Shown here: piece after piece, positions 31,495 to 35,801 of the stretch
How positions within the stretch are numbered: position 1 is the first letter of the stretch
How the letters are laid out: each line of letters opens with the position of its first letter
Made by a program: the position numbers and the translations under genes
The notes under the pieces: generated by a model
Told to the model about the DNA's origin: nothing
Databases searched by the model: none
Seen by the model: the letters and a program-made list of their open reading frames with translations, nothing else
NCBI GenBank assembly: GCA_002310195.1
Contig: DBYS01000003.1
Location: 1,135-36,935, forward strand
Source: Bacteroidales bacterium UBA1180
Lineage (GTDB): Bacteria; Bacteroidota; Bacteroidia; Bacteroidales; Paludibacteraceae
Reading direction: 5' to 3'
Length of the DNA stretch: 35,801 nt

Positions 31495-33001
31495 ACGCAC
31501 GATAGCCGTCATGCTTATGCTGGCGGTTATTGGCATGTCATTTGCCCAGACGGGTACATCCGAGGCGTGGGTGACGAGTAACAGCAAACGCATGGATTAC
31601 CAGTCGCGGCAGGACTTGACGGCCACTACCACGGCTTCGGTGCAGGTGTCGCTGGATCTCAGTCAGACCTATCAGAAGATCGACGGCTTTGGATGGATGC
31701 TCAACCAAGGCAGTGCGAAGCTGCTGATGCAGTTGCCCGCTGAGACACGTCGCGCCACGCTCGAGGAGCTCTTCGGTGCGGACGGTCTGCGTGCATCGAT
31801 GGTGCGCGTGGCTATCGGTGCGTGCGATCTTAGCGAGAGCGATTATACCTATGCCGACAGCAAGGACGAGACGCTCTCGAACTTTGCCATCGCGCAGCAG
31901 GATCTCACAACCGTTGTACCCATTCTGCAGGAGATCCTCACCATCAACCCGAAGGTAAAGATCCTTGCTTGCGCCTGGACTGCCCCTACGTGGATGAAGA
32001 CCGGTGCTGCGTGGTACAACAGTTATGTGGACGGCACGCTCAAGACAGAGTACTACGGCCTCTATGCCACCTATTTCATCAAATACATCGAAGCTATGGC
32101 AGCGTGGGGTATACCTGTTTGGGGTGTCAGCGTGCAAAACGAACCGCTGAACGACCACAACGACCCGTCAATGAAGTGGACCAAAGAGTCGATGTACACG
32201 TTCATAGCCGGCAGTCTTGGTCCGAAGCTCCGCGACAGCCAATATAGCGACGTGCGTATCATTGCCTACGACCACAACTGCGATGTCACGGATTTTCCCA
32301 TCCATGTGGCGAAGAGCAAGTACGTCTATGGCACGGCGTTCCACCTCTATGCAGGCGATATATCTGCTCTGTCAACGGTATATAACAGTACCGGCAAGCC
32401 TGTGCTCTTCACCGAACAGTACACCGGCAAGGACGGCGATTTCAACGGCGATCTGAGTTGGCATATACAGAACGTTGTACTTGGTTCGTTGAGGAACATG
32501 TCAACCACTGCACTGGAGTGGAATCTCTGTTCCGATCCGAACTACAGCATCCACACCTCCGGCGGTTGTACGACGTGCAAGGGCGCACTGACTATCAATG
32601 GCAGCAAGTTAAGCAGGAACGTTAGCTACTACATCATCGGTCACGCCAGCCGCGTCATCGACGGCGGAGCACAACGTATAGATGTCACCGCGCCGAACAG
32701 CCTAACTTGCGTAGCTGCCCTCAATCCCGATGGCAGTATAGGTGTGATCGGCTACAGCAACGACAGCCAGTCGCGGCGTGTGGCGTTCCGATTTACGCAT
32801 CCCGAAACGGGTGAGGAACTCTATGCTACACACACGTTCCCGAGCAACAGTGTCCTGTCCGTACGCATCCGCCCGAATGTCAATACTGCTCTTGACCCGG
32901 CCGTCGCTGCCGCCTGCGCAACCAAACGTATCGTCAATGGCCAACTCGTGATCGATCACGAAGGCCGCCGCTATAATGCTTTGGGAATACCAGTGAAATA
33001 G
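31466..33001 (+). CDS. second GH30-family glycosidase, secreted
   Basis: 511 residues from MNMLNPVNSKRTIAVMLMLA; ATGs at 31445 and 31472 are alternatives, and 31466 or 31472 fits the signal peptide, which ends at SFAQ. It has no lipobox, unlike the first GH30. It has the GH30 barrel with KIDGFGWMLNQGSA, ACAWTAPTWMK, the acid/base Glu226 in SVQNEPLND, the nucleophile Glu317 in VLFTEQYTG and the closing beta-sandwich. The two GH30s are clearly divergent, so they probably cut different linkages or positions. The C-terminal tail (IVNGQLVIDHEGRRYNALG) matches the tail of the three-module protein. It is the last gene of the locus. Confidence 0.92.
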   Translation: MNMLNPVNSKRTIAVMLMLAVIGMSFAQTGTSEAWVTSNSKRMDYQSRQDLTATTTASVQVSLDLSQTYQKIDGFGWMLNQGSAKLLMQLPAETRRATLEELFGADGLRASMVRVAIGACDLSESDYTYADSKDETLSNFAIAQQDLTTVVPILQEILTINPKVKILACAWTAPTWMKTGAAWYNSYVDGTLKTEYYGLYATYFIKYIEAMAAWGIPVWGVSVQNEPLNDHNDPSMKWTKESMYTFIAGSLGPKLRDSQYSDVRIIAYDHNCDVTDFPIHVAKSKYVYGTAFHLYAGDISALSTVYNSTGKPVLFTEQYTGKDGDFNGDLSWHIQNVVLGSLRNMSTTALEWNLCSDPNYSIHTSGGCTTCKGALTINGSKLSRNVSYYIIGHASRVIDGGAQRIDVTAPNSLTCVAALNPDGSIGVIGYSNDSQSRRVAFRFTHPETGEELYATHTFPSNSVLSVRIRPNVNTALDPAVAAACATKRIVNGQLVIDHEGRRYNALGIPVK

Positions 33002-33030
33002 TTGTCGGCGATTGTTGGCAGTTGTTGACC

Positions 33031-33068
33031 TAAAAAACAAAGTGGTGAGCCATTGTTGGTTCACCACT
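33031..33068 (-). terminator. intrinsic terminator of tRNA-Pro
   Basis: On the minus strand AGTGGTGA/TCACCACT (33061-33068 with 33041-33048) forms an 8-bp stem, with inner CCA/TGG pairs, followed by TTGTTTTTT. It begins 5 nt after the tRNA 3' end. The plus-strand side lacks a T-tract, so it does not clearly serve the GH30 gene. Confidence 0.85.
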
Positions 33069-33073
33069 TCTTG

Positions 33074-33147
33074 TCGGGATGACAAGATTCGAACTTGCGA
33101 CCTCCGGTCCCCCAGACCGTTGCGCTACCGGACTGCGCCACATCCCG
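33074..33147 (-). tRNA. tRNA-Pro (anticodon GGG)
   Basis: 74 nt on the minus strand. The acceptor stem CGGGATG/CATCCCG is perfect, with discriminator A at 33074. The D arm is GCGC...GCGC, and the anticodon loop CTGGGGG carries GGG at positions 34-36. The T arm has TTCGAAT between GCAAG and CTTGT. The 3' CCA is not encoded (CA only follows). The GGG anticodon reads CCC and CCU codons. Promoter at 33268-33299, terminator at 33031-33068. Confidence 0.95.
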
Positions 33148-33150
33148 TCG

Positions 33151-33238
33151 CGTTCGGCAAATCGTGCTATCGGATGTTGCGCTGCAACATTATGCGCACG
33201 ATTGCCTCCGCTCTTCAATCGACCTGTTGTTCCAACAG
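33151..33238 (-). repeat. structured repeat element, copy 2, in the tRNA-Pro leader
   Basis: The core at 33151-33214 has the same ends as copy 1 (CGTTCGGCAAAT and ATTGCCTCCGCTCT on the plus strand). The outer stem is AATCGTGC/GCACGATT and the inner stem ATGTTGC/GCAACAT. A second hairpin CTGTTG-TTC-CAACAG (33224-33238) follows, then a 14-nt palindrome AGCTCAATTGAGCT (33237-33250). It lies between the tRNA promoter and the tRNA 5' end, 3 nt from the latter. Its orientation relative to transcription is opposite to copy 1, which a near-palindrome allows. Confidence 0.75.
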
Positions 33239-33267
33239 CTCAATTGAGCTTTTCTGGAAAAAGCGTG

Positions 33268-33299
33268 CAAAAGTACGACTATTTTCGGCAAAAAACAAA
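33268..33299 (-). promoter_or_regulatory. promoter of tRNA-Pro
   Basis: Minus strand: TTTG (33296-33299), 20-nt spacer, TACTTTTG (33268-33275). The transcript would carry about 110 nt of structured leader before the tRNA. Confidence 0.8.
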
Positions 33300-33365
33300 T
33301 ATTTTTTCGGAAAACTGAACAAGAATGGCATAATTATTGCTTTTTGCAATGTGTAGGATGAAATT

Positions 33366-33932
33366 ATGCGTTCCGTACTCGTACATATTATCGCTCTGTG
33401 CTGCCTGCTGATGGCCGCTGTGCCGTGCCTGCAGGCGCAGGAGGAGCCGGAGAACGACACCCTGTATTACGCCATGCTCCATGAGGTGTACTGCTACGCG
33501 CCGCTGAAGTTCAAGAACAAGCAGCAGGAGCGATTCTACTGGCGTACCGTGCGCGATGTAAAGAAGACGCTCCCGTACGCCAAGCGTATCAGCAAGGCTA
33601 TCGAGGAGGCGGAGGACACCCTGGCGCTGATGACCCCTAAGGAGAAACGCAAGTGGTGGCGCAAGCGCGAGAAGGAGCTGTTCCGCGAGTACGAGAAGGA
33701 TTTTCGCGGCATGACCGCTTCGCAAGGCCGGATGCTGATGCTGCTGCTTGACCGCGAGAGCGACCGCACGTCGTACGAGCTCATCAAGACCTTCAAGAGC
33801 AAGTTTGCCGCAGACTTCTGGCAGTTCATAGCCAAGCTGTTCAAGAACGACCTTAAGGAGGAATATGACGCCAAGGACAAGGACCGGATAGTCGAACGGA
33901 TCATCACGTTAGTTGAAGCTGACCAATTATAA
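33366..33932 (+). CDS. DUF4294 family exported protein
   Basis: 188 residues with a signal peptide MRSVLVHIIALCCLLMAAVP ending near LQAQ. The DUF4294 core spans about 50-165: FYWRTVRDVKKTLPYAKRIS, then FRGMTASQGRMLMLLLDRE and TSYELIKTFKSKFAADFWQF with KLFKNDLKEEYD. The family is restricted to Bacteroidota, periplasmic, about 200-250 residues, and of unknown function. No strong promoter consensus is seen upstream. It converges with rpsO. Confidence 0.87.
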   Translation: MRSVLVHIIALCCLLMAAVPCLQAQEEPENDTLYYAMLHEVYCYAPLKFKNKQQERFYWRTVRDVKKTLPYAKRISKAIEEAEDTLALMTPKEKRKWWRKREKELFREYEKDFRGMTASQGRMLMLLLDRESDRTSYELIKTFKSKFAADFWQFIAKLFKNDLKEEYDAKDKDRIVERIITLVEADQL

Positions 33933-33965
33933 AAAAAATAGGAGTGACTCGCGTCGCTCCTATTT
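33931..33965 (-). terminator. intrinsic terminator of rpsO, shared with the convergent DUF4294 gene
   Basis: AAATAGGAGTGAC (33936-33948) pairs with GTCGCTCCTATTT (33953-33965) around TCGC, with one T.G pair. On the minus strand it is followed by a run of T (33931-33938). It begins at the DUF4294 stop codon and may also stop that transcript. Confidence 0.85.
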
Positions 33966-33983
33966 CGTGTAGCAGAGTAAGAC

Positions 33984-34253
33984 TTACTTACGGATGCCGA
34001 GTTCCTTGATCAGGGCACGATACTTCTCAATATCTTTAGCCTTCAGGTAGTCGAGCAGGCGGCGACGCTTACCAACGAGGTTGGTCAGGGCGCGCTCGGT
34101 GCCGAAATCCTTACGGTTTTGTTTGAGGTGCTCGGTCAGATGGTTGATACGGAACGTAAACAATGCAATCTGGCCCTCGGTCGAACCGGTGTCTTGTGCG
34201 CTCTTGCCGAACTTGGCGAAGAGCTCTGCTTTCTTCTCAGCTGTCAAATACAT
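33984..34253 (-). CDS. rpsO: 30S ribosomal protein S15
   Basis: 89 residues, the exact family length. The hallmarks are STEGQIALFTFRINHLTEHLK and LTNLVGKRRRLLDYLKAKD. It binds 16S rRNA helices 20-22 and forms intersubunit bridge B4. The gene is monocistronic with a promoter at 34383-34414, a leader of about 120 nt holding a nested hairpin, and a terminator right after it. pnp, the usual neighbour in proteobacteria, is absent here. Confidence 0.97.
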   Translation of the reverse strand: MYLTAEKKAELFAKFGKSAQDTGSTEGQIALFTFRINHLTEHLKQNRKDFGTERALTNLVGKRRRLLDYLKAKDIEKYRALIKELGIRK

Positions 34254-34270
34254 GAGATTCTTTCAATTGT

Positions 34271-34305
34271 GTCATGTGCCGGGTGCCAAACAGGCAGGCA
34301 ATGAC
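34271..34305 (-). promoter_or_regulatory. nested hairpin in the rpsO leader, candidate S15 autoregulatory site
   Basis: In the rpsO mRNA GUCAU/AUGAC (5 bp) encloses UGCC/GGCA (4 bp), which encloses a second hairpin UGCC-UGUUU-GGCA, ending 17 nt before the start codon. S15 represses its own translation through leader structures in several bacterial groups; the structures differ between groups. An additional hairpin CGCTTT-TGTAG-AAAGCG lies near the start of the leader. Confidence 0.5.
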
Positions 34306-34382
34306 GGTTAAACAATCATGGCTGAAGCAGCATTGCACGAATAACAACTTCGCCACATTTTCGCTTTCTACAAAAGCGGACG

Positions 34383-34414
34383 CAAAAGTACAACAATTTT
34401 TCGACATATGCAAA
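34383..34414 (-). promoter_or_regulatory. promoter of rpsO
   Basis: Minus strand: TTTG (34411-34414), 20-nt spacer, TACTTTTG (34383-34390). Confidence 0.85.
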
Positions 34415-34431
34415 TATTTTGGCAAAAAAAG

Positions 34432-34446
34432 TGCAGATACCCTGCA
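34432..34446. other. hairpin between two divergent promoters
   Basis: TGCAG-ATACC-CTGCA with A-rich left and T-rich right flanks (AAAAAAA before, TTTTTT after), terminator-like in both directions. It sits between the rpsO and SecD-like promoters and could insulate them. A second, imperfect inverted repeat CAGAGA/TCTCTG lies at 34472-34495. Confidence 0.4.
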
Positions 34447-34502
34447 TTTTTTGCATATTTTGTCAACAATGCAGAGATTTTTGATAAATTCTCTGTAAAA
34501 AA

Positions 34503-34534
34503 TTTGCATATATGCAAAATTTGTTGTAACTTTG
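34503..34534 (+). promoter_or_regulatory. promoter of the SecD-like lipoprotein gene
   Basis: Plus strand: TTTG (34503-34506), 20-nt spacer, TAACTTTG (34527-34534). The -33 element is the left end of a perfect 16-nt palindrome TTTGCATATATGCAAA (34503-34518). The start codon is 26 nt after the -7 box. Confidence 0.87.
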
Positions 34535-34560
34535 TAGTGCCTAAATAAGCGCATGACAGT

Positions 34561-35517
34561 ATGTATACCACCAAAACACTTAGATTAGGAGTTTTGTGTT
34601 CGCTCATTGTGTGCCTGCTTTGCATGGCAGCATGCAGCCGCAAGACCGCTGAACAGAAGACCGAAGCCGCTATGGCCAAGAAAGGCGGCATGATTGCTCT
34701 GTTGGAGCTCGCTAACCCCGAGATGGCCGAGTCTGTGACCGCAATGATCGATGCGCGTCTTGCCGCTCAGGGCATCAAGTATGCCGGCGTGCATGTTCAG
34801 GACGGCGGTCTGATCAAGGCGGAGCTCCCTGCCGTGACCGACGAAGAGGCTGTTGAGCGTGCGCGGTATATCCTGCAGGCGTGCGGCAAGCTGGAGTTGT
34901 GGGCTGCATACCGGTTCCCTGACCTCTATCCGCAGCTGGAGCAGTTGCACAGCACCGATTCGCTGCTGAACATATTGCAAGCTCCTATCAGTTACGACGG
35001 AACGCTGATCCCGACGCCTGCCATAGGTCGCGTGCTGATGGACGATACCGCCCGGGTGAACGCGATCCTTGCCTCGCCCGCCGCACAGGCTGCGCTGCCG
35101 GAGGATGTGCGATTCCGCTGGTCGGCACATGTGGTCGATTATGAATATCTCGAGCTCATTGCTCTCAAGGCTACGGCTGACGGACAGCCGCTCTTCAGTG
35201 GCGAATGCATCACCGATGTGGAGCAGATCAAGGTCAAGAAAGGCAATATCCCGAACGTATCGCTTACAATGAACGAACAGGCTGCTGAGGCTTGGGCGCA
35301 ATATACGCGTGAGCATGTAGGAGAGTCGATAGCCTTCGTGGTGGACGGTGCAGTATATTCGTACCCCACGATCATGGCGGAGATACCCGGCGGCAAGAGC
35401 CAGATAGCCGGCAACATGACCTTTGAGGAGGCCGACGATATGGTTAGCGTGCTCAAACATGGTCCGCTGCCTTGCGAGGTGCGTATCGTGGAGGAAAACA
35501 TAGTGAATCCAAAATAA
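34561..35517 (+). CDS. lipoprotein with SecD P1-type periplasmic domain, no membrane domain
   Basis: 318 residues. The lipobox CMAAC gives Cys25. The last 90 or so residues match the P1 head region of SecD/SecDF from Bacteroidota: VSLTMNEQAAEAWAQYTREH, SIAFVVDGAVYSYPTIMAEI, GGKSQIAGNMTFEEADDMVS and VLKHGPLPCEVRIVEENIV. In SecD this region is followed at once by the membrane bundle; here the protein simply stops. The middle (about 85-125) resembles the P1 base (DEEAVERARYILQACGKLELWAA, trimmed here). It cannot use proton motive force itself. It may assist protein export or have a separate role. Genuine SecDF should be elsewhere. Confidence 0.8.
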   Translation: MYTTKTLRLGVLCSLIVCLLCMAACSRKTAEQKTEAAMAKKGGMIALLELANPEMAESVTAMIDARLAAQGIKYAGVHVQDGGLIKAELPAVTDEEAVERARYILQACGKLELWAAYRFPDLYPQLEQLHSTDSLLNILQAPISYDGTLIPTPAIGRVLMDDTARVNAILASPAAQAALPEDVRFRWSAHVVDYEYLELIALKATADGQPLFSGECITDVEQIKVKKGNIPNVSLTMNEQAAEAWAQYTREHVGESIAFVVDGAVYSYPTIMAEIPGGKSQIAGNMTFEEADDMVSVLKHGPLPCEVRIVEENIVNPK

Positions 35518-35538
35518 TAACAAAACATTTATACAATC

Positions 35539-35801
35539 ATGAAACAATTAGATCTTACCCAGTACGGCATCACGGGTGCTACCGTGAAAGCGTACAATCC
35601 CTCGTACGAGGAACTCTTCAAGGAGGAGATGAACCCTGCCCTGACCGGCTACGAGAAAGGCCAGCTTACCGAACTTGGCGCAGTGAACGTCATGACAGGT
35701 ATCTACACCGGTCGTTCGCCTAAGGACAAATACATCGTTATGGACGAGAACTCGAAGAACACCGTTTGGTGGACCAGCGACGAGTACAAGAACGACAACC
35801 A
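35539..35801 (+). CDS. pckA: phosphoenolpyruvate carboxykinase (ATP), 5' part
   Basis: 87 complete codons, cut by the window end. MKQLDLTQYGITGATVKAYN and NVMTGIYTGRSPKDKYIVMD match the N-terminus of ATP-type PEPCK; RSPKDK contains the conserved Arg that binds oxaloacetate. In Bacteroidales it mainly runs PEP plus CO2 to oxaloacetate, feeding the reductive branch to fumarate and succinate, which is the same pathway as the frdB product. It starts 21 nt after the SecD-like gene, and no separate promoter consensus is visible in the gap. Confidence 0.95.
   Translation, partial: MKQLDLTQYGITGATVKAYNPSYEELFKEEMNPALTGYEKGQLTELGAVNVMTGIYTGRSPKDKYIVMDENSKNTVWWTSDEYKNDN

Overview
The window comes from a member of the Bacteroidales. 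The evidence is a SusC/SusD pair, DUF4491, DUF4294, DUF2807 and DUF6377 proteins, a diheme-type fumarate reductase iron-sulfur subunit, and at least nine promoters of the Bacteroidota type (TTTG, 20 nt, TAnnTTTG). I cannot name a genus. GC content looks close to half, and most genes lack a Shine-Dalgarno sequence.

Left arm (1-9600, all minus strand). One promoter at 7357-7388 appears to serve a ten-gene directon: glutathione peroxidase, HAD phosphatase, exported flavodoxin, GNAT acetyltransferase, YqhD-type alcohol dehydrogenase, DUF2807 lipoprotein, metallo-beta-lactamase-fold hydrolase, Maa-type acetyltransferase, transglutaminase-like protein and an AlkZ-related protein. Upstream of it are a small outer-membrane-protein/DUF4491 pair, then free-methionine-(R)-sulfoxide reductase overlapping an unusual receiver-less winged-helix protein.

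Centre (9600-16800). Trigger factor and aroB overlap on the plus strand. Converging on them are a lipoprotein serpin and, upstream of it, a fumarate reductase iron-sulfur gene with no A or C subunit beside it. Then comes a large DUF6377-type membrane regulator fused in frame to what looks like a separate lipoprotein.

Right centre (16900-33001, plus strand). This is a glycan utilisation locus: SusC, SusD, a surface lipoprotein, a lipoprotein GH30 glycosidase, a three-module binding protein, a 1064-residue multidomain SGNH esterase, a five-module binding protein, a 37-codon small ORF and a second, secreted GH30. The divergent DUF6377 protein is a candidate regulator, and an inverted repeat sits just upstream of the susC promoter. 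The layout (SusC, SusD, surface glycan-binding protein, GH30) resembles beta-1,6-glucan loci, but the substrate is an inference.

Right arm (33001-35801). tRNA-Pro(GGG), DUF4294, rpsO with a structured leader, a lipoprotein made only of a SecD P1-type periplasmic region, and the start of pckA.

The most interesting items are: a hairpin element present twice (trigger factor leader and tRNA-Pro leader) whose copies differ by compensatory base-pair changes; the DUF6377-lipoprotein fusion; the winged-helix protein with a degenerate histidine-kinase ATPase-like half; and a common C-terminal tail on otherwise unrelated secreted proteins of the glycan locus.
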